Positions 41,878-50,892 of a DNA stretch of 64,000 nt are shown here, one piece after another. The notes below the pieces were generated by a model that had not been told where the DNA came from, made no database searches, and saw only the letters and a list, made by a program, of their open reading frames with translations. The DNA comes from Agaribacter marinus (GTDB lineage: Bacteria; Pseudomonadota; Gammaproteobacteria; Enterobacterales; Alteromonadaceae): the NCBI RefSeq assembly GCF_030160655.1, contig NZ_BSOT01000005.1, positions 310,001 through 374,000 on the forward strand, written 5' to 3'. Every line of letters begins with the position of its first letter. Position 1 is the first letter of the stretch. Position numbers and translations under genes: made by a program.

Positions 41878-42903
41878 ATGTTTTGCACCATTAAGGCACT
41901 TATTTCCACGTTACTTTCTTGTTGTGTGTGTTTTTTGCTGTCGACTTCAACACTATTAAGTGCCGATTTAGTCGCTGATAGTAAACCTACCACTGCTAGC
42001 GATGGCGTAACGGTTCATAAAGATGTAAAGAAAATTCTATTTATTGGTGACAGCATCACTTACGCTGGACATTATGTTAACTATGTAGAAGCCTATCTTC
42101 GACTGAATGTACCGACACAGAAATTTGAATTTATTAACGTTGGTTTACCAAGTGAGACTGTCTCGGGCCTTTCTGAAGAAGGGCATGCAAACGGCGCTTT
42201 CCCCAGGCCAGTTTTGTTTGAACGTTTAGCGCGCTTACTCAATGCAATACAGCCAGATTTAGTGTTTACCAATTACGGTATTAATGATGGTATTTATATG
42301 CCATATGACGATCTACGTTTTGAAAAATACAAAGTTGGTATGCAGTCTTTGCATGAGGCCTTGCAAAAAGAGAATATCCCTGTCATTCATATAACATCAC
42401 CAATTTATGACGACAAAAAAGACGCTAACTACGCCAATGTAGTGCATACATATGCGGACTGGTTACTGTCTCAAAAAGCAGCGCAACAATGGCAAGTATT
42501 GGATGCACATTGGCCCATGCAACGATACTTAAATACTAAACGGGAGATGCATCCAGAGTATTTCTTAGCAAAAGATGGCATTCACCCAAATAAGGTTGGC
42601 CATAGTATCATTGCTATTACGGTACTGAATAACATTCAAGGGCTTTACCAACATTCAAGTCACTTGCAGGTGAATGATGAATGGCTACCAATGGATAAGT
42701 ATTTTATACAACAAAAAAATGGTAAAGATTTATTGATGCTGGTAACGCGCAAACAAGCATTGATGAAGGACGCTTGGCTGTCTCATACTAAGCATTTGCG
42801 TCCGCGTATGAAACAAGGTTTGGCCTTAAGCAATGCAAAAGATACCGAACAAACCTTGAACAAACTTATCCAAATGTTACTTGATGAACGGTCATCAGAT
42901 TAG
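41878..42903 (+). CDS. Exported SGNH/GDSL hydrolase
   Basis: 341 residues with a signal peptide (about 1-29, h-region ALISTLLSCCVCFLLS). SGNH blocks: FIGDSIT (Ser59), GLPSET (Gly), NYGINDG (Asn), and DGIHPNK near the end (Asp/His). Such enzymes deacylate polysaccharides or lipids. It is one nucleotide downstream of ansA. Its stop is only 8 nt from the left junction of the repeat-bounded insertion described below, and in the ancestral arrangement the ABC/M1 gene probably converged directly on it. Confidence 0.85.
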   Translation: MFCTIKALISTLLSCCVCFLLSTSTLLSADLVADSKPTTASDGVTVHKDVKKILFIGDSITYAGHYVNYVEAYLRLNVPTQKFEFINVGLPSETVSGLSEEGHANGAFPRPVLFERLARLLNAIQPDLVFTNYGINDGIYMPYDDLRFEKYKVGMQSLHEALQKENIPVIHITSPIYDDKKDANYANVVHTYADWLLSQKAAQQWQVLDAHWPMQRYLNTKREMHPEYFLAKDGIHPNKVGHSIIAITVLNNIQGLYQHSSHLQVNDEWLPMDKYFIQQKNGKDLLMLVTRKQALMKDAWLSHTKHLRPRMKQGLALSNAKDTEQTLNKLIQMLLDERSSD

Positions 42904-42912
42904 TCATACTGC

Positions 42913-42941
42913 ATCACGATGCTATCAATCGTCAAAGGTGA
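42913..42941. repeat. Left copy of 29-bp direct repeat (insertion boundary)
   Basis: Identical over 29 bp to 44273-44301. On the minus strand it encodes the C-terminal residues LTIDSIV found in the ABC/M1 gene. From here the frame reads on to …IVMQYD and a stop at 42904-42906, 1 nt from the SGNH gene stop. This looks like the original gene end left outside an insertion. Confidence 0.9.
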
Positions 42942-43089
42942 AAGAGCCTGCAATGATGGTCTGGAAGTGTTAACAAAGATAATTGCAAGAATATCCTATA
43001 TGTCGATACAATTTTGCTCAAAGCCTTAATGATTCAGTACATGTCAAATTGTTTTTTAATGGGGCCAGATTGTTTCTAGAATTTGTAAT

Positions 43090-43419
43090 TCAAATTTTTG
43101 TTTTTTTTAAGTAGGCTTGGTAATTCTTCTCAAGAACTTCCCATCTACCCTTAGCACCAATATACCCAATACAAAAGCCAGCAGAGAAAAAAACAAGGTT
43201 CTGAACAATAAAACTAAATAACCAATCATCCAAAACAATATCACTAAAGAAAAACTCTCTCAGAAAAAATAAACCACTACATACCAAGCACAGTAAAGGC
43301 GCAAATAGCAAACCAATCAATAGTTGCCACCGGAATAAACCTTTTTCTCTATACTTCTCCCACTTCTTTGCTTCTTCTGGTGTAGAAATTGATGTAGGCG
43401 CTTCAAAAAAATTAATCAT
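43090..43419 (-). CDS. Hypothetical two-helix membrane protein
   Basis: 109 residues. Charged N-terminus (TPEEAKKWEKYREKG), then two hydrophobic segments (about 31-53, LLIGLLFAPLLCLVCSGLFF; and about 67-86, FIVQNLVFFSAGFCIGYIGA), and a basic tail. No family recognised. It lies 60 nt downstream of the 173-residue gene and probably shares its transcript. It has the size and topology of a small immunity or holin-like protein, but that is only a guess. Confidence 0.6.
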   Translation of the reverse strand: MINFFEAPTSISTPEEAKKWEKYREKGLFRWQLLIGLLFAPLLCLVCSGLFFLREFFFSDIVLDDWLFSFIVQNLVFFSAGFCIGYIGAKGRWEVLEKNYQAYLKKTKI

Positions 43420-43479
43420 ATTCCATCCTCTAATGTCTAAGTCTAGAACTAGACTTAGACTTGTAAAAACACTAGCTCG

Positions 43480-44001
43480 TTAAGGGCAAGGGACTTGAAG
43501 CACCTGACCATTAGAAAATGTGCGGTAGCAAAATGAAAGACTTGGTATCCTGATTAACTGACCGCCTCGCAAAATAGAGCCTTCGACATCCACATTTCCT
43601 TCACCACCACTACCAGCACCACTACCAACTCCATAACTGCTACCAAGAATATCAGATGCATTATGAACGACACCGTCACGGCCAATCGAGACTATCTTTC
43701 CGCCCTCAACAATAATAACATCCCCAACTTTAAACTTAGTCTTTGATGCTCCTGAAAATATCTGATTCACAATCACATTGGTAACCCCTGCAGCAATCAG
43801 CAAAGATGCCATGTCGTGTTTAGTCAAGGTTCTCAATCCAGTACTTAATACACTTGTAAATCTGCCTGCAGGTGAAACTGTTAATACTCCTATCGCAAAA
43901 TCATATTGTAGTTTAAGTGCCAAGTTATGATTATCAATATCTGCTTGCGTAAGTTGATATCCCCATTTGAAAGTATATATTTTAGTTTTGTGATCCTCCA
44001 T
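43480..44001 (-). CDS. Hypothetical protein with Gly-rich linker
   Basis: 173 residues, not recognised. A charged N-terminal helix (about 1-35), a hydrophobic stretch (about 65-83, MASLLIAAGVTNVIVNQIF), a small beta-rich part with GDVIIVEGGKIVSIGRDG (about 93-110), a Gly/Ser linker (about 119-134, GVGSGAGSGGEGN) and a C-terminal tail with two Cys (SFCYRTF … QVPCP). No signal peptide. Weak Shine-Dalgarno sequence. It is inside the repeat-bounded insertion, first of a pair with the small membrane protein. Confidence 0.6.
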   Translation of the reverse strand: MEDHKTKIYTFKWGYQLTQADIDNHNLALKLQYDFAIGVLTVSPAGRFTSVLSTGLRTLTKHDMASLLIAAGVTNVIVNQIFSGASKTKFKVGDVIIVEGGKIVSIGRDGVVHNASDILGSSYGVGSGAGSGGEGNVDVEGSILRGGQLIRIPSLSFCYRTFSNGQVLQVPCP

Positions 44002-44093
44002 GCAATAAAGTTATTGAGTGATAAATAGCCAGTTCTTTTTTCCCTAAGAAGACTACTTACGTTGGTCAATATATTGCTGCGTATGAAAACTAT

Positions 44094-44272
44094 TTATTCT
44101 TGTGCGCTCACTTGATTAAATGCCAAACTATTGGGGAGTTTATTCGTTGCAACTGTGTCAGCGAGCACCTGAGCGGTATACGTTTTTTTAGCGTCATATT
44201 TGTCTGCTTCAATTTTTCCACACCAATCAGACCGTAAAACTGTCGGGATAACGCGCTGTTGAACTTTTGTTT
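44094..44272 (-). pseudogene. Orphan C-terminal coding fragment
   Basis: Immediately inside the right repeat, a third minus-strand frame reads 57 codons of protein-like sequence to a TAA (RVIPTVLRSDWCGKIE … NSLAFNQVSAQE). It has no start codon; the frame is closed by TGA TAA within and at the edge of the repeat. It overlaps the final codons of the ABC/M1 gene in another frame. It looks like the 3' end of a foreign gene carried in with the insertion. Family not recognised. Confidence 0.45.
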
Positions 44273-47200
44273 ATCACGATGCTATCAATCGTCAAAGGTG
44301 AGAGAAATAGTTCATCTATTCTGTCATCCCAGTCTTTGCCTAATTGGTGCTTTAATGCCCTAATAAAATCCATTGATGTGGCGGGGCGTTGCGGATACTT
44401 ATGGTGATTCCAAATGACGTTCAATGCATTTATTATTGGTTGGTCACCTATTTCATTACGCAAGGTGTCGAACACGACTGACGCCGCTGAGTACATTTCA
44501 AAGCTTGCGCGCGCATCAATTAGAGATAGTGGTAACAATTGATTGTTGGCGCGTTGCAATCGAAACCGCTCTCGCTCGTAATCGACTAATGCGGTTACTG
44601 CTTCTTTTCCATACGCTTGCTCAATTAATACCAACTCAATATATTTGGCCAGCGACTCGATCAAAAATGCCCTATCATGATCTACGCCATTACCAATACC
44701 ATGTCCAAACCACTGATGTGCTGTTTCATGTACCGTGCGGCGAAAGCGCTGGTCAAAGCCAGCATGCACGTTTGGATAAGCTCGAAAACCCACCTTGTGG
44801 TTTATAAGCACGATACCCGGCAGGGCATAACCGGTAGGTCCAATGTCAGGCATACTAATTAAATTAAGATGTCCAAACTCATGCGTCATACCGTTAGTCG
44901 TAAACCAGTCAACGGTGGATTGCATCGCCTGCAAATGAAATGCATCGATTTGTGCAGAGGCAGGACTGAATACGGATAACTGCCTGCCTTCAACGCTCGT
45001 CGAGGTCGGTGCGTTGGGCGTTGACAGCCATGCAGGAATATTACGTATTGGACCCGATGATTTATATTCAAAATAGGCTCTATCATCAGTGGTCCATTGT
45101 CTTACTAAGTCACCTTGTGCGATTGCAAATTGAGATTCGGTAGTTGATACAACAGAATGTATGGTAACCCAATCATATTGACCTACGTCGTCTTGCGGAT
45201 GTTTGAATATTTCTGATGGCGGCAACGACGGAATACGGTCTACACCATGCGCTTCGCGAATGTCATTATTTCGAATGCGGTATTTTGGGTTAAAGCCAAC
45301 TGATGGCACAATTGGGATGCCCCGGATATAGCTAAATTCTGGCCTAACTATTTGGTGCATAGAGGCTGCGAAAAGTGACGGCTGTCTATATATGAATTTT
45401 ACTGTAAGGTGTCTTGTTTCGCCCTCAGTCATAGGTGTAGCTAACGTAAACTGATACTGGTTTAATACCTCATCAAATTCAGTAAGTGATGCGTCATCCA
45501 AGGCAATATGTTGGTAGTCTTGCGCAGCAAAACCGCCGACAAGAACCCGCTCAATACGTTCTTTAGTATTGTTTGTTAACAGCATGTCTAAATTCAATTC
45601 TGCCATTGAGTCATCTGGGTAAAAGTCAACGTTGGCGTTAATATGAATAACAGTGGGTTGAGGTATCTCATGCCAATGGCTATATTGCTTTTCATAGGCG
45701 GCACGCCATTGATCGCTTGTGCTAAAGCCTATAAACGGATGTTGCAATTTGAGTAACTGGTGTGTAACAGCTAAAGTGGCCAGACCAAAGCAAATTAGCC
45801 ATATATTTCTAGATGATAAAAATGCTTCTCTGTTAGCAATCATTGCGGTACCACGATGTGACCGTAGTACTGACAAGACCATAACACTTCCAATGACTAG
45901 CAACCATACGCCGATGAAGGGGATATAGCTTTCACCGCTCGCAGAAAACCCCCACTGCATGTCGCCCATCACCATTGGCGTTCCCGCAATATTCCATAGT
46001 GGGTGGGCAATACCGAGCAGGGAAGTAAAAGACGTAAATTTAACAACCAAAACAAATAGGCTAAGACCGATTGCTAATAGCTGATGTCTGCAGCATGTAT
46101 TAATCGCAATAAAAACACCAGCTAAGAGTAGTAGTGGCAAAAATGCTAACCCAAGATATTGCAAATATAGGGTAAGGTTCCACTCACTTTGCAATAACCA
46201 TTCAGCCAAACTTGTACCCACGGCTGTTGCCAAAGCAAGAATGCATAACATTGCCGTTGTTGCAATAATCTGGCTACCAACTAGAACGGTTGAACTTACG
46301 GGGGATGCAGCAATAAGCTCATGTATTTGTGAACGTTTATTTAACCATGCGAGTTGCCATGTCCAAAAAAGAACGAGTAGGGCACCTAAGTTTGCAACAA
46401 CATCCCATAGGACTCTGTTCAACGCATCATGACTGGTCGGTTGAACCACCGAGAAGGGTTCTGCGTAGTCAAGTCCTGCACTGGCTTCGCTAAAAACTAG
46501 CACAATCCACCCACACAGAATCAATAAATTCAATTTATTGCTTATTAAGTTGTTCAGTGCCGTGCGGCTCAGTTCAGCAAGTATTTGAATCGGGGCTGCT
46601 TGCGTACCGATTTGATGATACATAGTACTCGAATGCTTTGGGTTTATAGGCTGAGGTTGTTTTATCTTAAGATTACTGTGTGGTTTGGGCGGTGTTTTTT
46701 GATGCAAAGCGTTATAAATAATCGCAGATGTCAGCGTCAATATAATTAGGCGATTTAGCAATACTTGCATGTCTATTGCCGCATGCTCACCAGACAGTAG
46801 CGCTTGTAAGTATGCTGTCAAACCAAACGGGTCAAGCCAAATCATCATAGACAATAAAGCGTTATTTGCGATGGTGCTTCCTGCCAAAATTGGCGAGCCA
46901 GATAAGCTTGCTAATGCCACGTAGCCTAACCATATTGCGGCAAACACTGCATACAATGAATACACACCGTATTGTTTCGACGATAGCCATATAGCGATAG
47001 CGCTCATGAGTAAAACCGAAGGTAACAAAAACACAGCGGCATGAATTAGCGTTGTGCTCAGTAAAAAGCTCCCTGTTCTTTGCCACAAAATAATGCTTAT
47101 CAACATCATTGCGACAAAGGTCATACTAATACTAAAGATGCTTAACGCGCTGTATCTTACTAACAAACGTTTTGTGTAGCTGATAGGTGTAGCAGCGACT

Positions 47201-47439
47201 AACGCATGCATATTGTAGGTGTTATCGCGTATTAACAGCAGGGCAGAAATTGCGCCAACGAGAATAGGTACTGCGAGCATAATGAGTGCACTGTGTAGAT
47301 AGATAAGTTGCTTTCCAGAATCAGTATTTTCACCACCTGATCCTATGGCCAATAGTGTAGAGAATAACGGCAGTATTACCAGTGACAACCAAACCAGAGG
47401 TTGTCGAAACAAAAAGCGAAATTCATTAAGCAACAGCAT
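44227..47439 (-). CDS. ABC transporter permease fused to M1-type metallopeptidase (system A)
   Basis: 1070 residues. About 12 membrane helices in two blocks (about 1-240 and 290-570) form an ABC-2-like permease. A large extracytoplasmic C-terminal region (about 590-1055) has an M1 peptidase fold with HETAHQWFGH (about 901-910) and the third zinc ligand Glu in FLIESLAKY. The zinc motif spacing is HExxH-x19-E, one more than the usual x18, and no GxMEN motif is seen. It overlaps the ATPase gene by 14 nt. The last residues (NKSSTARYPDSFTV) are supplied by the inserted segment. Such fusions are known from genomes but their substrates are not. Confidence 0.85.
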   Translation of the reverse strand: MLLLNEFRFLFRQPLVWLSLVILPLFSTLLAIGSGGENTDSGKQLIYLHSALIMLAVPILVGAISALLLIRDNTYNMHALVAATPISYTKRLLVRYSALSIFSISMTFVAMMLISIILWQRTGSFLLSTTLIHAAVFLLPSVLLMSAIAIWLSSKQYGVYSLYAVFAAIWLGYVALASLSGSPILAGSTIANNALLSMMIWLDPFGLTAYLQALLSGEHAAIDMQVLLNRLIILTLTSAIIYNALHQKTPPKPHSNLKIKQPQPINPKHSSTMYHQIGTQAAPIQILAELSRTALNNLISNKLNLLILCGWIVLVFSEASAGLDYAEPFSVVQPTSHDALNRVLWDVVANLGALLVLFWTWQLAWLNKRSQIHELIAASPVSSTVLVGSQIIATTAMLCILALATAVGTSLAEWLLQSEWNLTLYLQYLGLAFLPLLLLAGVFIAINTCCRHQLLAIGLSLFVLVVKFTSFTSLLGIAHPLWNIAGTPMVMGDMQWGFSASGESYIPFIGVWLLVIGSVMVLSVLRSHRGTAMIANREAFLSSRNIWLICFGLATLAVTHQLLKLQHPFIGFSTSDQWRAAYEKQYSHWHEIPQPTVIHINANVDFYPDDSMAELNLDMLLTNNTKERIERVLVGGFAAQDYQHIALDDASLTEFDEVLNQYQFTLATPMTEGETRHLTVKFIYRQPSLFAASMHQIVRPEFSYIRGIPIVPSVGFNPKYRIRNNDIREAHGVDRIPSLPPSEIFKHPQDDVGQYDWVTIHSVVSTTESQFAIAQGDLVRQWTTDDRAYFEYKSSGPIRNIPAWLSTPNAPTSTSVEGRQLSVFSPASAQIDAFHLQAMQSTVDWFTTNGMTHEFGHLNLISMPDIGPTGYALPGIVLINHKVGFRAYPNVHAGFDQRFRRTVHETAHQWFGHGIGNGVDHDRAFLIESLAKYIELVLIEQAYGKEAVTALVDYERERFRLQRANNQLLPLSLIDARASFEMYSAASVVFDTLRNEIGDQPIINALNVIWNHHKYPQRPATSMDFIRALKHQLGKDWDDRIDELFLSPLTIDSIVINKSSTARYPDSFTV
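44273..44301. repeat. Right copy of 29-bp direct repeat (inside the ABC/M1 gene)
   Basis: Identical to 42913-42941 and 1360 bp from it. It is the coding sequence for the last conserved residues (SPLTIDSIV) of the ABC/M1 fusion. After one mismatch three more bases agree, then similarity ends. Confidence 0.9.
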
Positions 47440-48295
47440 TATCGTAGCCCTGTTTAGCGAGTTCTAGGTAATAGCGATCTTGCAGCGTTATGTTAACTTT
47501 TTCGGCAGAGGAGTCGGGCTGAACATCGCTCATCACTCGGTATTTGCATATGCCCATATAGTGGGTCATGGACAAGATTGAGCGCTTATTTTGCGGTTTG
47601 TTTCGTGTTAGCCATACATTTCTGGCAGGTACAGACAACAAAGCATCGACGCGGTCACTTTCGACGATTTCCCCCCTCATCATGATTGCCGCGTATGTGC
47701 ATAAGTTCTCAATATCTTCAACAATGTGTGTTGACAAAAGCACCAGTTTGTTTTGGCTAATATTGACGAGCATATTGTGTAGCCGTTGACGCTCTACTGG
47801 ATCGAGTCCGGTTGTCGGCTCATCCATTATCAGAATATTCGGTGATCCCAATAATGCTTGAGCAATGCCGAAGCGTTGATGCATGCCACCTGAAAAGGCC
47901 GTAACCTTTTTATCTGCTACTTCGCTAAGGTTTGTGAGTGCCAAGAGATTGTCAATTTGTTGTGATTGCTCGTATTTGTTTGTTATACCCTTTAATATAG
48001 CCATGTGCTGAAGCAATGCACGGCAAGTCATATTAGGATAAACACCAAAATATTGTGGCAGATAGCCCAACTGACGTCGCATTTTCATAGGCTGCTTTGT
48101 AATATCCACGCCGTTAAGTAGCACGCTGCCGGTATCGGCAGATTGAAGGCAAGCTAGTGTGCGCATTAACGTTGATTTTCCAGCGCCATTTGGACCAAGC
48201 AGGCCAATCATGCCCGTCGGTAATTGGAGGTTGATGTCACGTAATGCGTGTGTGCCATCAGAATAAACTTTGTTGAGTGAATTTATAGAAAGCAT
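47426..48295 (-). CDS. ABC transporter ATP-binding protein (system A)
   Basis: 289 residues. Walker A LGPNGAGKST (about 33-42), signature FSGGMHQRFGIAQALLG (about 132-148), Walker B ILIMDEPTTGLDP (about 154-166), switch His in LSTHIVED. It energises the permease/M1 protein encoded next, with a 14-nt overlap. The C-terminal 70 residues (after about 215) resemble the regulatory extensions of export-type ATPases. Divergent from the LytS/LytTR genes. Confidence 0.92.
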   Translation of the reverse strand: MLSINSLNKVYSDGTHALRDINLQLPTGMIGLLGPNGAGKSTLMRTLACLQSADTGSVLLNGVDITKQPMKMRRQLGYLPQYFGVYPNMTCRALLQHMAILKGITNKYEQSQQIDNLLALTNLSEVADKKVTAFSGGMHQRFGIAQALLGSPNILIMDEPTTGLDPVERQRLHNMLVNISQNKLVLLSTHIVEDIENLCTYAAIMMRGEIVESDRVDALLSVPARNVWLTRNKPQNKRSILSMTHYMGICKYRVMSDVQPDSSAEKVNITLQDRYYLELAKQGYDNAVA

Positions 48296-48529
48296 ATATG
48301 AGTCTCATGAATAAACTGCCAATCAATCTAAATAAAGGAGATGATGCTCTCAATGCTTTAGTGACTAAAGGCAGCAAATGGATGACAAACCGCTATAAAC
48401 GCCATTCGTCAGGAAAAACCGTAATTTCGTCATCGAAAAGCGGACGTGACAGGGTGACGTGTGACAATATTGCTGGCGACAAGGTTAGTTGGGAAAAGAC
48501 TGCCTAAGGATGAAAGCCAGAGGAAACCA
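48296..48529. promoter_or_regulatory. Divergent region between ABC system A and the LytS/LytTR genes
   Basis: About 230 bp that must hold promoters in both directions. Three GTGAC repeats occur within 20 bp (48446, 48454, 48461). A 69-codon frame (48298-48507) starts 2 nt from the ABC start but looks like a chance frame. No certain promoter seen. Confidence 0.5.
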
Positions 48530-50032
48530 ATGCTACCTTCATTGAGTGTTAAGCGACTAGTTTTATTACAACAGCAAATATTTATATTATTGCCTATTGT
48601 CACCGCCGTGTTGATTGATGCTATTTTGCTGATATTTATGAATAAGGTAACGACCGTTGAAATGGCATTAAAGATCGCCTTTTGCACTTTTATCCTGTTC
48701 TTACCCTTTATGTGTAGTCACTATCTCAGCTTGCGATCCAAGGGGATTCAGGCGCTACTAATTTGGTTGGCAGGTTTTGTCGCGTATCCTGCGATGTTGA
48801 TGGTTTTTGATTTTAGAGTATTCGACAATTCAGCTACAGTGCCAACACTTCAAAGTCTTGGTTTAGCATGGGGGGCGAGTATTTTTCATCGAGGTAGTCT
48901 GCTAATGCAGGAAAGAAGCGAAACACGTACCTCACAATGGATGTCAACCTTACTTTCGCTCAATAGTGTCGTCGCTTTGTTACTTGTATCGTGGGCGACA
49001 ATTGTTGCTGCTATGTTTGTATCTACTGTAGATCCTATGAATAACCAACCAATAAGGCCAATCATTGATTCTGAAAGAGTCACCAATAACCTAAGCCTAT
49101 TTCTATCGTATTGGCTGCAATTTATGTGTTTGGCAACATCAGTAGGGTATGTTTATTGGTTAAATCGCTATGTATTGATTCGCAACGTTTTAGGAAAGCA
49201 TGGTGTTTTTGGATTCATTATTGCCTGTATCTTCTGCATTATCGTATTTACACCTATCTTGACCTCAATTGCGTTATTGCTTCCCTTGAATGAGGATAAT
49301 TTGACTTTGATACCCTCTGAAAACAATAATCCATTTGATCCAATTAACTTTCAGGTTTTCTTTGCCATCTTAGCAGTATCGACCCCTGTGATACTTGCTT
49401 TTGAACGACAACAACAAAACACGGCAGTGGAGGTTGTGGCACGACAGCAAACCTTGACCGAACTAAAACTTTTGCAACAACAAATTAATCCTCACTTTTT
49501 ATTCAATACGCTTAACAATTTATATGCCTTAACACTCAAAAAATCGGAAGACGCCCCAGAATTGTTATTGCAGCTCTCCAACCTTTTGCGATACACGGTG
49601 TATGAAGGACAAAAGCCAAGTGTCAATTTATCCAGTGAAATTGACTACATTAAAAACTACCTCGCATTGCAGCGTATTCGATTAGCCGGCCGTTGTGAGT
49701 TTAATATAAGCTTACCGTCAAACTGTGATAAATGGTTAATCCCCCCATTGTTACTCATAGTGTTAATCGAGAATGCGTTTAAGCATGGCATTGAAAAATC
49801 ACGAACAGATGTGCAGTTATTTCTTTCTATTGAAATTCAGGATAATCAATTAGTAATGCAGTGCGAAAACCATGTTATGGCTGAGTCTAATGCCCAGGAA
49901 GCCGGAGGTTTGGGTTTGGAAAATCTGCGTCGAAGATTGGTATTACTCTTTGCCAATAATTTTGAGTTGGTATCAAAGCAACACAACAATAAATGGTGTT
50001 CGAGCTTAACATTGGCATTGCTCCCATGCTAA
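48530..50032 (+). CDS. LytS-type sensor histidine kinase
   Basis: 500 residues from ATG 48530 (MLPSLSVKRL); the frame is open from 48461. Multiple N-terminal membrane helices form the sensor (about 15-290), followed by the His_kinase domain with QQQINPHFLFNTLNNLYAL (His about 321) and an HATPase domain (LLIVLIENAFKHGIE; GGLGLENLRRRL). It signals to the LytTR regulator whose start codon lies within its last codons. It may sense the substrate of the divergent ABC/M1 system. Confidence 0.92.
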   Translation: MLPSLSVKRLVLLQQQIFILLPIVTAVLIDAILLIFMNKVTTVEMALKIAFCTFILFLPFMCSHYLSLRSKGIQALLIWLAGFVAYPAMLMVFDFRVFDNSATVPTLQSLGLAWGASIFHRGSLLMQERSETRTSQWMSTLLSLNSVVALLLVSWATIVAAMFVSTVDPMNNQPIRPIIDSERVTNNLSLFLSYWLQFMCLATSVGYVYWLNRYVLIRNVLGKHGVFGFIIACIFCIIVFTPILTSIALLLPLNEDNLTLIPSENNNPFDPINFQVFFAILAVSTPVILAFERQQQNTAVEVVARQQTLTELKLLQQQINPHFLFNTLNNLYALTLKKSEDAPELLLQLSNLLRYTVYEGQKPSVNLSSEIDYIKNYLALQRIRLAGRCEFNISLPSNCDKWLIPPLLLIVLIENAFKHGIEKSRTDVQLFLSIEIQDNQLVMQCENHVMAESNAQEAGGLGLENLRRRLVLLFANNFELVSKQHNNKWCSSLTLALLPC

Positions 50033-50706
50033 GTGTTTTGATTGTTGACGATGAGCCGCTAGCACATCAAGTTATATTACATCACCTTGAAAATACAAAA
50101 GATTTTCAGGTGGTTGGACAGTGTTATAGTGCAATTGAGGCGCTCCAAAGACTGTCAAGGGACACAGTCGACGTGATTTTTCTCGACATTAATATGCCGC
50201 AACTGAATGGTATCGAAATGCTAAAAGTGCTGGCAAATAAACCACACATCGTTATTGTCAGCGCATACCAAGAATATGCCTTGGAAGGATTCGAATTGGA
50301 CGTGTGTGATTATTTGTTGAAGCCAGTGTCACGCCAACGATTCGAGCAAGCGCTGGATAAGCTACGAAGAATCAACGCTCCCGCAAAAAATGAAAATGGT
50401 GAAGTAACCATTGTGCTAAAAGTTGATCGCGAATTGCAAAAATTCAAATTATCCGAGATCAGTTATTTTGAAAGTTATGGCAATTACGTCAAAGTTTGGC
50501 GAAAAACACAGCACATTCTAGTTACTAGCACTCTAAAAAATGTTGTATCAATGCTGCCGGGAGAAGGGTTTACGCAAGTGCACAAATCTTATGTAGTGAA
50601 CAATCAACACGTAAAACGTGTTGGTTCAGAATTCATTACTATGGAATCTGAGCTGCAACTTCGTGTGGGTAGAACTTATAAAAGTAAAGTGAATGGTATT
50701 ATTTAG
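50026..50706 (+). CDS. LytTR-family response regulator
   Basis: 226 residues from ATG 50026 (MLSVLIVDDEP); the frame is open from 49993. Receiver domain with DDEP acidic pocket and phospho-acceptor Asp in VIFLDINMPQLNG (about 54), conserved Lys in LLKPVSR. C-terminal LytTR DNA-binding domain (about 125-226, ISYFESYGNYVKVW, FTQVHKSYVVN). The start overlaps the kinase stop (ATGCTAA), so the pair is co-translated. Confidence 0.95.
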   Translation: MLSVLIVDDEPLAHQVILHHLENTKDFQVVGQCYSAIEALQRLSRDTVDVIFLDINMPQLNGIEMLKVLANKPHIVIVSAYQEYALEGFELDVCDYLLKPVSRQRFEQALDKLRRINAPAKNENGEVTIVLKVDRELQKFKLSEISYFESYGNYVKVWRKTQHILVTSTLKNVVSMLPGEGFTQVHKSYVVNNQHVKRVGSEFITMESELQLRVGRTYKSKVNGII

Positions 50707-50892
50707 TAGACGTATGATTAAGGGCAATAGAGACTTTATGCTCTACTGGAAATCCAATAGCCTTTGGTTATTGCGTTGAAATTAGATGGCGTTTATCGGA
50801 CGCTTGCTGAGTAGCAATCGTTACATGGGGCTTAATTGCAAACATTTATGTTATGTTATAGGCTTCTTTTTACCTTTTTCAGATGGACGAAA

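Larger units (their letters stand above)
42942..44272. mobile_element. Putative 1.36-kb insertion bounded by 29-bp direct repeats
   Basis: The segment between the two repeat copies contains, on the minus strand, an orphan coding fragment (44094-44272) and two unknown genes. About 150 bp of gene-free DNA follow at the left end. It supplies new 3' codons for the ABC/M1 gene, as integrative elements do when they enter a gene's 3' end. No integrase or transposase is encoded, so the mechanism is inferred only from the repeats. Confidence 0.55.

Noticed and set aside
44424-44807. 127-codon plus-strand frame inside the system A M1 region
   Set aside because: Antisense to the conserved zinc-motif coding region; composition is that of a shadow frame.
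48298-48507. 69-codon frame between ABC system A and the kinase
   Set aside because: Low-complexity basic sequence, no clear Shine-Dalgarno sequence, overlaps the kinase open frame and occupies the only space for divergent promoters.
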